A model generated the notes under the pieces. The model was given only the letters and a program-made list of their open reading frames with translations. It did not search any database and was not told the origin of the DNA. Positions 15,742 through 23,223 of a stretch of DNA of 24,823 nucleotides are shown here, one piece after another; position 1 is the stretch's first letter, and each line of letters starts with the position of its first letter. The stretch lies in NCBI GenBank assembly GCA_964623885.1, contig CAZUVM010000177.1, forward strand, positions 1 through 24,823, in the 5' to 3' direction. A program made the translations under genes and the position numbers. This DNA comes from CAZUVM01 sp964623885. GTDB lineage: Bacteria; Verrucomicrobiota; Verrucomicrobiia; Limisphaerales; UBA8199.

Positions 15742-16193
15742 TCTTTTCCTCCCAGCTTCTTAACTTCGTGCACGAAGTCGGTTGCTTCCTGGAACCGGCG
15801 GTAAACGCTCGCGAAGCGGACATAGGCCACTTCGTCTATCTGGCGCAAGCCGTCCATCACGAGCTTGCCTATTACCTCCGCCGGCACTTCCCGTTCGTAC
15901 TTGTCCATTACCTCGTTACTGATTCGTTCGACCGTATCTTCGATCACTTTAGGGCTTACCGGCCGTTTTTGACATGCTTTACGAATTCCGGACAGGAGCT
16001 TCTCCTTTGAAAAGTCTTCTCTTCTCCCGTCCCGTTTCACCACCACCAAGCCGCCGCGCTCGACCTCTTCATATGTCGTAAAGCGGTAGCCGCACCCCAA
16101 GCACTCTCGACGGCGGCGAATTGTGGCGCCCTCGCGCGACGCCCGCGAGTCGATTACTTTGTCTTCCTGACAACCGCATTTCGGACAGCGCAT
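15738..16193 (-). CDS. nrdR: Transcriptional repressor NrdR
   Basis: This 151-residue protein has an N-terminal zinc ribbon with Cys3, Cys6, Cys31 and Cys34 (MRCPKCGCQEDKV ... CLGCGYRF). An ATP-cone follows at about 49-139 (VVKRDGRREDFSKEKL to YVRFASVYRRF). NrdR binds ATP/dATP and represses ribonucleotide reductase genes. Length and motifs are normal. No ribonucleotide reductase gene or convincing NrdR-box pair is in the window. It is divergent from rpsA and coupled to the downstream gene of unknown function. A possible promoter is TTGACT at 16256-16251 with TAGAAA at 16232-16227 (18-bp spacing), which is weak. Confidence 0.96.
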   Translation of the reverse strand: MRCPKCGCQEDKVIDSRASREGATIRRRRECLGCGYRFTTYEEVERGGLVVVKRDGRREDFSKEKLLSGIRKACQKRPVSPKVIEDTVERISNEVMDKYEREVPAEVIGKLVMDGLRQIDEVAYVRFASVYRRFQEATDFVHEVKKLGGKE

Positions 16194-16457
16194 ACCTTTC
16201 AGACCACCGCTAATGGTGTGGGCATATTTCTACAATACAATACCTTGGTGAGTCAACCTAATGTTTTCAATTCTTTGCCACCACCGGTAAATTCCTCTCC
16301 CCGGAGGAATCCGCTGCCACCAGTGTTTTCACGCTGAAAAATAGCGGATTTACGCTTGCTTTGATGATACGCCTGGGTATGTTTTGCCCGCCTGAGCGCC
16401 GTGTGTGCGGCTGCTCGACGAGGCTGAGAAACGACAGTTAAACAAAAGAACCTAACC

Positions 16458-16482
16458 TTCAGCCCTGGAGTTTCGGGCTGAA
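16458..16482 (+). promoter_or_regulatory. Stem-loop in the rpsA leader region
   Basis: TTCAGCCC and GGGCTGAA pair perfectly (8 bp) around a 9-nt loop. No T-run follows, so it is not an intrinsic terminator. It may be part of a structured leader controlling rpsA. Confidence 0.4.
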
Positions 16483-16611
16483 CCTGGAACGAGTGCGGAT
16501 GCCCCTTAGAAGGGAATGCGAGCGTTCGGGTCAACCTCCGTTGCCCAAGCAACGTTTGGTCCGTTAGGCAATGGAGCTTCGGAAAGCCCCGCGCTGACCA
16601 AGTCTCCCAAA

Positions 16612-16625
16612 GGTTCCTAGGAACC
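16612..16625 (+). promoter_or_regulatory. Perfect 14-bp palindrome just before rpsA
   Basis: GGTTCCTAGGAACC is its own reverse complement and ends 17 nt before the rpsA ATG. In RNA it would fold into a short hairpin including the only AGGA-like sequence near the start. It could be a site for S1 autoregulation or a DNA operator. Confidence 0.4.
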
Positions 16626-16642
16626 AGTTAGTTATTGTACGT

Positions 16643-18319
16643 ATGTTGACCATGGAAGAGGCCATGAAGCAAACAGGCACCATGCCTTTTGCGGCCGGGA
16701 ATATTGTTAAAGGTACTATCATCGAAGTCCGCCCGAAAGAGGTGTTGGTGGACATTGGGTACAAGAGCGAAGGAGTCATTTCGGCAAACGAGTTCGAGGA
16801 CATCAAGGCCGTGAAAGTCGGCGATGAAATCGACGTTTTGATCGAGAAACTCGAAGACAAAGAGGGCATGGTTGTCCTCTCAAAGGAAAAGGCGGAATTC
16901 AAGAAGAACTGGGAACGCATCCTCACTATCTGCAACGAAGGCGGGACCATTTCGGGCAAAGTCAAAGCGATTGTTAAAGGCGGGTTGCTTGTAAACATCG
17001 GCGTGGAAGCGTTTCTGCCGGCATCACAAATTGACGTCACTACACCCAAGAACCTGGCGCAGTACGTTGGCAATACTTACGATTTCAAGGTCGTCAAAAT
17101 CAACCAGGAACGGCAAAACATTGTCCTTTCACGGCGCGAACTCATCGAGCAGGAACGCCTCGAACGCCGCCAGAAACTTCTGACCGAGATGACGCCGGGC
17201 GACATCCGCAAAGGCACGGTCAAGAACATCACCGATTTCGGCGCTTTCATCGACCTGAACGGCATCGACGGTTTGCTGCACATCACCGACATGAGTTGGG
17301 GCCGAATCGGGCACCCGTCTGAAATACTCAAGGTCGGCCAGGACATCGACGTGGTTGTCCTGGACATCAATCGCGAAAAAGAGCGTGTCAGCCTCGGCCT
17401 TAAGCAGAAGCTGGCGAACCCTTGGGACAATATCGAATCGAAGTATCCCGTGGGGGCCAAAGTCAAAGGCAAGGTCGTCAACCTCGTACCCTATGGCGCA
17501 TTCGTCGAGCTCGAACCGGGTGTCGAAGGCCTGGTGCACGTGACGGAGCTTTCCTGGACCAAGCGGGTCGCGAAGCCTTCGGACATGCTCAAGCAGGAAC
17601 AGGAAATCGAAGCCGTGGTGCTCGGTATCAACCGCGAGGAGCAAAAAATCTCTCTCGGTCTGCGCCAGCTCGAGACCAATCCTTGGGACAAGGCCCAGGA
17701 AAAGTATCCTGCCGGCACTAAGGTTAAAGGCAAGATCCGCAACCTCACCAGCTACGGGGCTTTCATCGAGTTGGAAGAAGGGCTCGACGGTATGATCCAC
17801 GTGTCCGACATTTCGTGGACCCGCAAGATCAATCATCCATCCGAAGTGTTAAAGAAGGGCGATGAAGTCGAAGCGGTCGTTCTGGAAGTCGACAAGACCA
17901 ACCAGCGCATTGCGGTTGGGCTCAAGCAACTCTCGCAGGATCCCTGGGAGACGATCGATCAGCTTTACAAGATCGGCGATTTGGTCACTGGCAAGGTCAC
18001 GAAACTTGCAAGCTTCGGCGCCTTCATCGGCCTGCAGCACGATATTGACGGACTGGTCCATATTTCCCAGATCAGCGAGGAGCGCGTGGACAAGATCAAG
18101 AACGTGCTAAAGGTTGGGCAGGAAGTCACTGCTCGCGTGATTAAGATCGATAAGGGTGATCGGCGCATCGGTCTCTCCATCAAGGCGGCCAATTACTCAC
18201 CCGAGCAGCTTAAAGCCGAACAGGCCGTTCTGGATGCCCTCAAACCGGGCGAAGACCTGGTGGCCTTGCAGCATGCGTTCGACGCTGCCGACGAAGCCAA
18301 GCAGGAAGAGAAGAAGTAA
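16643..18319 (+). CDS. rpsA: 30S ribosomal protein S1
   Basis: This 558-residue protein is made of six S1 (OB-fold) repeats, starting about residues 19, 103, 186, 271, 356 and 443. The last four have the typical FGAFI or YGAFV core, followed by DGLLHITDMSW-like segments. This is the full six-repeat form typical of Gram-negative S1. It binds mRNA on the 30S subunit and unwinds structured leaders. ATGs at codons 1, 4, 8 and 14 are possible starts; no strong Shine-Dalgarno is present, which is common for rpsA. It is divergent from nrdR and ends at a hairpin and a clear intrinsic terminator. Confidence 0.97.
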   Translation: MLTMEEAMKQTGTMPFAAGNIVKGTIIEVRPKEVLVDIGYKSEGVISANEFEDIKAVKVGDEIDVLIEKLEDKEGMVVLSKEKAEFKKNWERILTICNEGGTISGKVKAIVKGGLLVNIGVEAFLPASQIDVTTPKNLAQYVGNTYDFKVVKINQERQNIVLSRRELIEQERLERRQKLLTEMTPGDIRKGTVKNITDFGAFIDLNGIDGLLHITDMSWGRIGHPSEILKVGQDIDVVVLDINREKERVSLGLKQKLANPWDNIESKYPVGAKVKGKVVNLVPYGAFVELEPGVEGLVHVTELSWTKRVAKPSDMLKQEQEIEAVVLGINREEQKISLGLRQLETNPWDKAQEKYPAGTKVKGKIRNLTSYGAFIELEEGLDGMIHVSDISWTRKINHPSEVLKKGDEVEAVVLEVDKTNQRIAVGLKQLSQDPWETIDQLYKIGDLVTGKVTKLASFGAFIGLQHDIDGLVHISQISEERVDKIKNVLKVGQEVTARVIKIDKGDRRIGLSIKAANYSPEQLKAEQAVLDALKPGEDLVALQHAFDAADEAKQEEKK

Positions 18320-18321
18320 CC

Positions 18322-18339
18322 TCGCGTTACCAAACGCGA
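18322..18339 (+). repeat. Small hairpin after the rpsA stop codon
   Basis: TCGCGTT and AACGCGA pair perfectly (7 bp) around the loop ACCA, 3 nt after the stop. No T-run follows; it may protect the 3' end of the transcript together with the terminator 16 bp downstream. Confidence 0.45.
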
Positions 18340-18355
18340 ATTAACGCTATTGCAG

Positions 18356-18389
18356 ACCGGCGGACTGGAAACAGCCCGCCGGTTTTTTT
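18356..18389 (+). terminator. Rho-independent terminator of rpsA
   Basis: ACCGGCGG and CCGCCGGT form an 8-bp GC-rich stem, extended inside by CTG/CAG around GAAA with one mismatch, followed by seven T. It lies 37 bp after rpsA and abuts the end of the convergent uvrC gene. Confidence 0.92.
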
Positions 18390-18390
18390 G

Positions 18391-20058
18391 TTATTGCCTC
18401 GCTTCCAAAAACGCCTTCAGCTCCTGCGCCGCCTTTCCTCCAAACCCCGGTATTTCCGCAATTTGCTCGACGGTCGCCATCCGAATCCTCTGCACAGAAC
18501 CGAACTTTTTAAGCAAAGCCGCCTTGCGCCGTTCACCGATGCTCGGAAACTCATCCAGAATGCTTTCGGAAATCTTCTTCAGCCGGAGTTGCGCATTATA
18601 TGTGTTAGCCAGTCGATGCGATTCATCCCGCACACGCTGCAGCAATTTGAGCGCGCCACTCTCAGCGGGCAAACGCAGCGGTGCTTTCTCGCCGGGGCGG
18701 TAGATTTCCTCGAACTCCTTCGCCAAACCTATTACCGGTATACGGCTCAGACCCAGCTTCTCCAATTCAGTGCACGCCGCGTTCAACTGGCCCTTCCCGC
18801 CATCTATTAAGATCAAATCCGGCACATGGGCCGGTGCCTTACCCGGCCGCACGCCGGCCGCTTGTCGCGAGCGGACATCGGCTCCCGCAGCATCGGAATT
18901 CACTGCGCCGGCGCCACGTCCGTGATGCGCCGCACTCACATCATCCACCGCCCGTTGCAATTCCTGCGCCACCGGTTCACCCTCCGGCCGTTCCGAGTGC
19001 GGAGTAAATTCACTGCATCGTTGATCGCCGCTTTCGCGTATTACGCGTGAATACCGCCGTCGGACCACCTCCGCGACCGACGCAAAATCATCCTGCCCTT
19101 CCACCGTTTTGATGCGGAACCGGCGGTAATTCGCCCGATCCGGCCGTCCATGCCGAAAACTCACCAGCGATGCGACTTTGAACGTGCCGCTGATATTTGA
19201 AATATCGAAGCCATCAATGCGTTCCGGTGGCGACGGCAAACCCAATACCTCGGCCAATTCGGTCAAGTCCTTTACCGGGTCGATCGCCAGCGGCAAACTG
19301 TAAGGCACGCGCTCAAACCGGTTCACCTTCTTCGTGGTGCGCTCAAGATCGTGAATCAGGTCCCGCAGCTCCGCTGCCTTCTCATATTCTTGCGCGGCGG
19401 CCGCCTTCTGCATTTCGGCAGCCAATTGCTCCCGCATTTCAGCGCATTGGCCTTCGAGAAATGCGCACGCCGCTTCGACCTGTTCCAGGTATTGCTCGCG
19501 CGTCACATTGCCGATGCACGGTGCCGTGCAGTACTTCAAATGGGCGTAGAGACAATGCCGGTAATCGCGCTCGTTCGGCGTCAGGGGACGGCAGCCGCGC
19601 AAATGATATTGTCGCCGGACTAGCGCCAGCGTGCTGCGCAATGCGCTCGAATTTGGGAACGGACCAAAATAGCGCGCGCCATCGTCCTGCTTCAGCCGTG
19701 TCAGCGTGAACCGCGGGATCGGATCGTTCAGGTTTACTTTCAACAGCAGGAAGCGCTTGTCGTCGCGAAAACTGACATTGTAGCGCGGGTGAAACTCCTT
19801 AATCAGCTTGCCTTCCAGTAACAGCGCTTCCGGTTCGCTGCGCACGATATGAAAATCAAAATCGTGGATTGACTCGACCAACGCTTTGAATTTCAAGTCC
19901 CACCCCCAGCGCCGTGACGGCTGGAAATACTGGCTCACCCGCTTGCGCAGATCCCTGGCCTTGCCGACATAGATCACCGTTCCGAACCGATCGCGCATCA
20001 AATAGATGCCTGGTTTATGCGGCAAGGTGCCCACTTTCTTGCGGATATTGTCGGCCAT
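18391..20058 (-). CDS. uvrC: Excinuclease ABC subunit C
   Basis: The product has 555 residues. The GIY-YIG nuclease domain (about 10-90) shows KPGIYLMRDRFGTVIYVGKA. Further on are the Cys cluster CLYAHLKYCTAPC, a UVR motif (about 210-245), the RNase H-like second nuclease and a C-terminal helix-hairpin-helix. The catalytic Asp285 (DGFDISNISG), Asp419 (LILIDGGKGQ) and His481 (DESHRLANTY) are all present. With UvrA and UvrB it makes the 3' and 5' cuts around DNA lesions. The two Asp are 134 residues apart instead of about 60-70, because of an in-frame insert (about residues 343-411). The ATG at 20058 is chosen because GAGG lies 10 nt before it; the ATG at 20067 is only 1 nt from GAGG. It is convergent with rpsA. 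Confidence 0.95.
   Translation of the reverse strand: MADNIRKKVGTLPHKPGIYLMRDRFGTVIYVGKARDLRKRVSQYFQPSRRWGWDLKFKALVESIHDFDFHIVRSEPEALLLEGKLIKEFHPRYNVSFRDDKRFLLLKVNLNDPIPRFTLTRLKQDDGARYFGPFPNSSALRSTLALVRRQYHLRGCRPLTPNERDYRHCLYAHLKYCTAPCIGNVTREQYLEQVEAACAFLEGQCAEMREQLAAEMQKAAAAQEYEKAAELRDLIHDLERTTKKVNRFERVPYSLPLAIDPVKDLTELAEVLGLPSPPERIDGFDISNISGTFKVASLVSFRHGRPDRANYRRFRIKTVEGQDDFASVAEVVRRRYSRVIRESGDQRCSEFTPHSERPEGEPVAQELQRAVDDVSAAHHGRGAGAVNSDAAGADVRSRQAAGVRPGKAPAHVPDLILIDGGKGQLNAACTELEKLGLSRIPVIGLAKEFEEIYRPGEKAPLRLPAESGALKLLQRVRDESHRLANTYNAQLRLKKISESILDEFPSIGERRKAALLKKFGSVQRIRMATVEQIAEIPGFGGKAAQELKAFLEARQ
18826..19032 (-). other. In-frame insert of about 69 codons inside uvrC
   Basis: Between RRRYSRVIRE and VPDLILIDGG, which are normally nearly adjacent in UvrC, lies a low-complexity segment rich in Ala, Gly, Arg and Asp. 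It has pieces such as EFTPHSERPEGEPVAQELQ and VRSRQAAGVRPGK. The DNA carries a 10-bp direct repeat (AATTCACTGC on the + strand at 18897-18906 and 19007-19016). It preserves the reading frame and all catalytic residues, as a coding-tolerant repeat or an expanded surface loop would. Confidence 0.65.
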
Positions 20059-20151
20059 GGCTGACATGCCTCATCTAATTTAAAGGCTGCGGCGAGTGGA
20101 AATCAATTGAGATAGACTTTCGTGGGCTTGGCGGTTGCCTACACGGGCTGG

Positions 20152-20186
20152 TTGACAAGCCTAGTAGCTATGCTAACTCTTAGCAT
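20152..20186 (+). promoter_or_regulatory. Possible promoter and palindrome at the glutathione peroxidase start
   Basis: TTGACA (20152-20157) has a weak -10 candidate TAACTC 16 bp later. Over it lies a perfect inverted repeat, ATGCTAA-CTC-TTAGCAT (20170-20186), ending 1 nt before the ATG at 20188. If this promoter is real the message would be almost leaderless and the palindrome could be an operator. Confidence 0.35.
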
Positions 20187-20187
20187 T

Positions 20188-20739
20188 ATGAAAAAACTCC
20201 CTGGGCTCGCCGTTGCCGTACTCATGTCAGCCTTCCTTGCCTCCGCCGCCGGTCTTGAGAATATCCCCGTCAAAGACATCGATGGCAAAGCCACGTCGCT
20301 GAAGGCTTTCGACGGTAAAGTGCTGCTCATCGTCAATGTCGCCTCCAAGTGCGGTTACACGCCGCAATACAAAGGCCTCGAAACCATTTACGAAAAGTAC
20401 AAGGACAAGGGCCTAGTAGTGCTCGGGTTCCCCTGCAACCAGTTCGGCGCCCAGGAGCCCGGCAGCAACGAGGAGATCAAGCAGTTCTGCTCGGCGAAGT
20501 ACAACGTCACTTTCCCGATGTTCGACAAAATCGACGTGAACGGGCCCAACCGCCACCCGCTTTATGTGGCTCTCGCGGGCAAAGACTCACCTTACCCTGG
20601 CGATATCCATTGGAACTTCAGCAAGTTCCTGATCAGCCGCGATGGCAAGATTCTGAAGCGTTTTGAGTCGAAGGTTACGCCTGAATCACCCGAAGTCACT
20701 CAGGCCATCGAAAGCGCGCTCGCAGAGAAAAATTCGTAA
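20188..20739 (+). CDS. Exported glutathione peroxidase family protein
   Basis: This 183-residue protein has a signal peptide (MKKLPGLAVAVLMSAFLASA). It belongs to the thioredoxin-fold glutathione peroxidase family. The peroxidatic Cys55 is in NVASKCGYTPQY (Cys in place of selenocysteine), with GFPCNQFGAQEPG supplying the conserved Gln and a possible resolving Cys, and the family Trp in HWNFSKFL. It reduces hydrogen or lipid peroxides, probably with thioredoxin-like donors, in the periplasm. Most bacterial homologues are cytoplasmic, so the signal peptide is notable. The frame is open upstream to 20122, but the start at 20188 gives a standard signal peptide. No Shine-Dalgarno is seen. It ends 2 bp from the convergent gene at 20742. 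Confidence 0.92.
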   Translation: MKKLPGLAVAVLMSAFLASAAGLENIPVKDIDGKATSLKAFDGKVLLIVNVASKCGYTPQYKGLETIYEKYKDKGLVVLGFPCNQFGAQEPGSNEEIKQFCSAKYNVTFPMFDKIDVNGPNRHPLYVALAGKDSPYPGDIHWNFSKFLISRDGKILKRFESKVTPESPEVTQAIESALAEKNS

Positions 20740-20741
20740 GC

Positions 20742-21323
20742 TCAGCGTTGCGGATTCACTGCTCTGAGCCCGCCCGGCGGTGCAGGCCTGGGCAGCGCGT
20801 TGTACATTCCCCAGACCTTTTCCAAGTCACCAGCCTGGAGCATTTGGAGCGCGTCTATCTTGAGTTTTTCGTTCCCCGTCGGCGGTCGATATAGATTCCA
20901 TTTTTCCACCAGGTATTTGTAATCAGTTACCGCCTCACGCATTTCGCGAATCGCCGCGGCAGGACTAGTCGCGTTGGTCGCATAGTAGCCCACCATTCTT
21001 TGCAGCAAAGGGGCCGGCACACCGAACTGGTCCGCCAACATTTTTGCTTGCCCCAATACTTGTTCCTGTCCGCTATCGAGATCCAATCTGACCTTATCTG
21101 CAATCAGGAACACCCGGTTGGTAACCATCGAGATGGATGGGAGGGAGACATTGGCGGCAAAAATCCGGTAGCTCGGCGCATGATGACCTTGAGATTGCGC
21201 CGAGCTTGGCAGAGGAGGTGGAGTTTCCAAAGTTTGTCCTTGGATTCCCGCGGGTGTTAACAGTATCGGCGTGAGGGCGAAAGCAAAGAGCCTCGAATGC
21301 CTTGGCTTCCATAGCCGGCTCAT
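20742..21323 (-). CDS. Hypothetical exported protein
   Basis: This 193-residue protein was not recognised. It has a basic N-terminus and a hydrophobic stretch (LFAFALTPILLTPAGIQG) giving a signal peptide cleaved near residue 29. A Pro/Ser/Gln/His-rich linker follows, then a mostly helical domain (about 60-180) with DKVRLDLDSGQEQVLGQAK and AAIREMREAVTDYKYLVEKW. The C-terminus is Pro-rich. A strong Shine-Dalgarno, AAGGAGG at 21339-21333, lies 9 nt before the ATG, which fixes the start. It ends 2 bp from the convergent peroxidase gene. No function is assigned. Confidence 0.75.
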   Translation of the reverse strand: MSRLWKPRHSRLFAFALTPILLTPAGIQGQTLETPPPLPSSAQSQGHHAPSYRIFAANVSLPSISMVTNRVFLIADKVRLDLDSGQEQVLGQAKMLADQFGVPAPLLQRMVGYYATNATSPAAAIREMREAVTDYKYLVEKWNLYRPPTGNEKLKIDALQMLQAGDLEKVWGMYNALPRPAPPGGLRAVNPQR

Positions 21324-21389
21324 GCGAACTCCCCTCCTTCCCCGTCTCTGCCCAAACTATTCGTAAGACTTAGCTGTTCCAGGCTCGTG

Positions 21390-21420
21390 TGCGCCTTCGG
21401 GTATACAGGCGCAAACCTGT
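21390..21420 (-). promoter_or_regulatory. Overlapping alternative hairpins upstream of the exported-protein gene
   Basis: In minus-strand RNA, ACAGG (21420-21416) can pair with CCTGT (21409-21405). Alternatively TGCGCC (21413-21408) can pair with GGCGCA (21395-21390). The two stems share bases and exclude each other, as in a simple RNA switch. No known riboswitch class was recognised. Confidence 0.3.
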
Positions 21421-21520
21421 TAGTAAAGACGCGTGACGAACTCGGAACAACTATGTATGGCACACCGCCTGCCCCGACAAAAGTAGGTGTTTACCTTACC
21501 TGTTGAATTTGTCCGAATCG

Positions 21521-22207
21521 TTACTCCCCTAATCCCGTTTCCGGTCCCTTTGGCGCACCCTGGAGGCTTAGCTTGCCGGAACCCGATGCTTTTGGGCCGG
21601 CAACCGCTGGCTGGGCGCTTCTTTGAAGAGCACGCCATATGGCCACGCCAATCAAGGCGCCTACGAAACTGACACCGACCCATATTAAAAACCAGGGTGT
21701 CGATCGGCGGATTGGGATTTCGGTTGCGACAGAGTTTGGCCCTTTAAAGATGAGGGCATTTTGCGGGACTGCCTCGGTTTCCGTAATCTCATTTGAAATA
21801 GGCACTTCCTCTTGAGCAGGTTGCGCGGGTTTCGCAGCGGGTTTGGCTTGGGTGCCGATGACTTTTGGCGGCGCTGGTCGGGAGGCAGGGGGCTGTTGCT
21901 CGGCGGCCTTTGGACTTTCCAGTGTCGATTTTGCGGGGACAGGTTCCGCCCGAGCAGGCGCTGGTCGGGAGTCCGAGACCGTCTTCAGTGGCGCCACAAC
22001 CGCCAGCTTCTCGGCGCCCTTCCGTGGCTCTATTGCTGGTGAACGGGGACGAGAATCCCCCGTATTCGCATCAGCCTGAGCACGGTGATTGGCGCAGCCG
22101 CTCAAGACAAATGCAAACGCAATACTCCAAAACACGAATTGCAGCGCTGGGACGGGGCGCCTGTGGGTGCCCGTCCGGCTGTTCGTTTGCCGGCTCTGCG
22201 TGTCCAT
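21521..22207 (-). CDS. Hypothetical lipoprotein with a C-terminal membrane helix
   Basis: This 228-residue protein was not recognised. A signal with lipobox LSGC places the lipid-modified Cys at 38. Residues 40-150 are a low-complexity linker rich in Ala, Pro, Lys and Glu, likely unfolded. A membrane helix follows (about 171-194, STPWFLIWVGVSFVGALIGV), then a short cytoplasmic Gly/Lys/Ser-rich tail. Having both a lipid anchor and a membrane helix is unusual and suggests a spacer across the periplasm or a small envelope scaffold. The start is the ATG at 22207, with a GTG at 22216 as an alternative that has AGGA 4 nt upstream. A 197-bp gap separates it from the next gene on the same strand. Confidence 0.7.
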   Translation of the reverse strand: MDTQSRQTNSRTGTHRRPVPALQFVFWSIAFAFVLSGCANHRAQADANTGDSRPRSPAIEPRKGAEKLAVVAPLKTVSDSRPAPARAEPVPAKSTLESPKAAEQQPPASRPAPPKVIGTQAKPAAKPAQPAQEEVPISNEITETEAVPQNALIFKGPNSVATEIPIRRSTPWFLIWVGVSFVGALIGVAIWRALQRSAQPAVAGPKASGSGKLSLQGAPKGPETGLGE

Positions 22208-22330
22208 TTTATGCACGCTGTCCTGCTCAAGGCGTCCCTCTGCACCCTTCGTCTCGCCGCCGTTGACAGCTCTAGCCGAGACACTCAGCAGCCTTCAGGC
22301 CAGCCCAGCATGGACGCGTCGGGGAACGAT

Positions 22331-22543
22331 TTAGGTTAGGCGGATAGAACCCATTGCAGGTATAGGGTGTATACCTACCATATTATGCCTGGACCGTCTA
22401 TCCCCAGCAGCGCTCGCTCTCGAGGTCTCCACCACGCCGCATACAAGCTCCAGGCATGAAGGGCAAACATTTGGATTACGCGACCAGGTCTCGAGTGGCC
22501 TCGGCATTGGTTCGCCACAGCAAATGCAGAGTCGTGGGTTCAT
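22331..22543 (-). CDS. Small zinc-ribbon protein
   Basis: This 70-residue protein has two knuckle motifs, CICC (Cys6 and Cys9) and CPSC (Cys27 and Cys30), separated by PMPRPLETWSRNPNV. It looks like a one-site zinc ribbon. The tail (about 40-70) is basic and probably disordered. The frame continues upstream to an ATG at 22582, but the start at 22543 puts the zinc ribbon near the N-terminus. Similar short proteins occur in Verrucomicrobiota as far as recalled; the function is unknown. No Shine-Dalgarno is evident. It lies 73 bp downstream of a response regulator gene on the same strand and may share its transcript. Confidence 0.6.
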   Translation of the reverse strand: MNPRLCICCGEPMPRPLETWSRNPNVCPSCLELVCGVVETSRASAAGDRRSRHNMVGIHPIPAMGSIRLT

Positions 22544-22616
22544 TATTTGGACGAAAGCAGGAGAAGTTCCCCCCGTTCGCATTCAAACGCTATAGGTTGA
22601 AACCCTCCTGCCTCGT

Positions 22617-23123
22617 TCATCCCGTGTTGGTTTCAAGCTGCTGTGAATCGGCTCCAGGCAAGTTTTCAACTGGCTGTCGCTCCCGGGTGGTGGGGAGTTG
22701 GCAAGTCCCAAGCCAATATTCAGTGGTGGATTTGAGCATTACTGCCAGCTCGGCAGAGTCAGTGGGTTTTACCAGAAACGAATTCGCCCCCAGGGCGTAG
22801 GCCCGCTTGACGTCAGGTGAAAAGGCGGAACCCGTCAACACCACCACCGGCAATCCGGTGAATTCGGGTTCGTTGCGCAGCCATTGTAGAAACTCAAATC
22901 CGCTGACCTTGGGCAATCCCAGGTCCAGCAGGATCAATACAGGCAATGGGTATTGCGTCCGGTCCCGATAAGGGCCGTGCCCGCTCAGGTAATTGACCGC
23001 TTGATGACCGTCGGAAAGAACCACCAGCCGATTTCGAAGGCCGGCTTGCTTCAGCGACCGCTGAATCAAAATGGCATCATTCGCATCATCCTCTACTAGA
23101 AGCACTGGACCAGTAACTGCCAT
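22617..23123 (-). CDS. Single-domain response regulator (Rcp1-like), copy 1
   Basis: This 168-residue protein is a receiver domain without an output domain. It has the acidic triad Glu11-Asp12-Asp13, phospho-acceptor Asp67 in LILLDLGLPKVSG, Thr97 in VVVLTGSA and Lys119 in FLVKPTDS. The long insert before the acceptor strand (LSGHGPYRDRTQYPLP) is characteristic of the Rcp1 type that pairs with phytochrome-like or hybrid kinases. A disordered tail of about 30 residues follows. It works in the cytoplasm as a phospho-signal carrier. It is divergent from a paralogue at 23354-23818; no kinase gene is adjacent. Confidence 0.92.
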   Translation of the reverse strand: MAVTGPVLLVEDDANDAILIQRSLKQAGLRNRLVVLSDGHQAVNYLSGHGPYRDRTQYPLPVLILLDLGLPKVSGFEFLQWLRNEPEFTGLPVVVLTGSAFSPDVKRAYALGANSFLVKPTDSAELAVMLKSTTEYWLGTCQLPTTRERQPVENLPGADSQQLETNTG

Positions 23124-23171
23124 ACGAAACTCTCGCCGGAAATGTCTGCTGCGCGGGCGGCCGGCACAAGT

Positions 23172-23223
23172 GGGGTAGTTGTCCCTCGGTTATTACCCCT
23201 GGAGAAAGTTGCGTGTGCGCAAC
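23172..23223. repeat. Two inverted repeats between the divergent receiver genes
   Basis: GGGGTA/TACCCC (23172-23177 and 23194-23199, 16-nt loop) is followed by GTTGCG-TGTG-CGCAAC (23208-23223). Both are perfect and lie in the shared 230-bp promoter region of the two response regulators. Confidence 0.4.

Larger units (their letters stand above)
16194..16642. promoter_or_regulatory. Divergent nrdR/rpsA intergenic region and rpsA leader
   Basis: This 449-bp gap has no supported gene. A minus-strand open frame at 16253-16552 has no family features and is rejected. The stretch holds a strong stem-loop (16458-16482), a small hairpin CGTTG/CAACG near 16542-16557 and a perfect palindrome (16612-16625). 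It probably contains both promoters and a long structured rpsA leader. Confidence 0.5.

Noticed and set aside
16253..16552. Minus-strand open frame of 99 codons between nrdR and rpsA
   Set aside because: The composition is not protein-like, there is no family resemblance, and it overlaps the likely promoters and leader of rpsA and nrdR.
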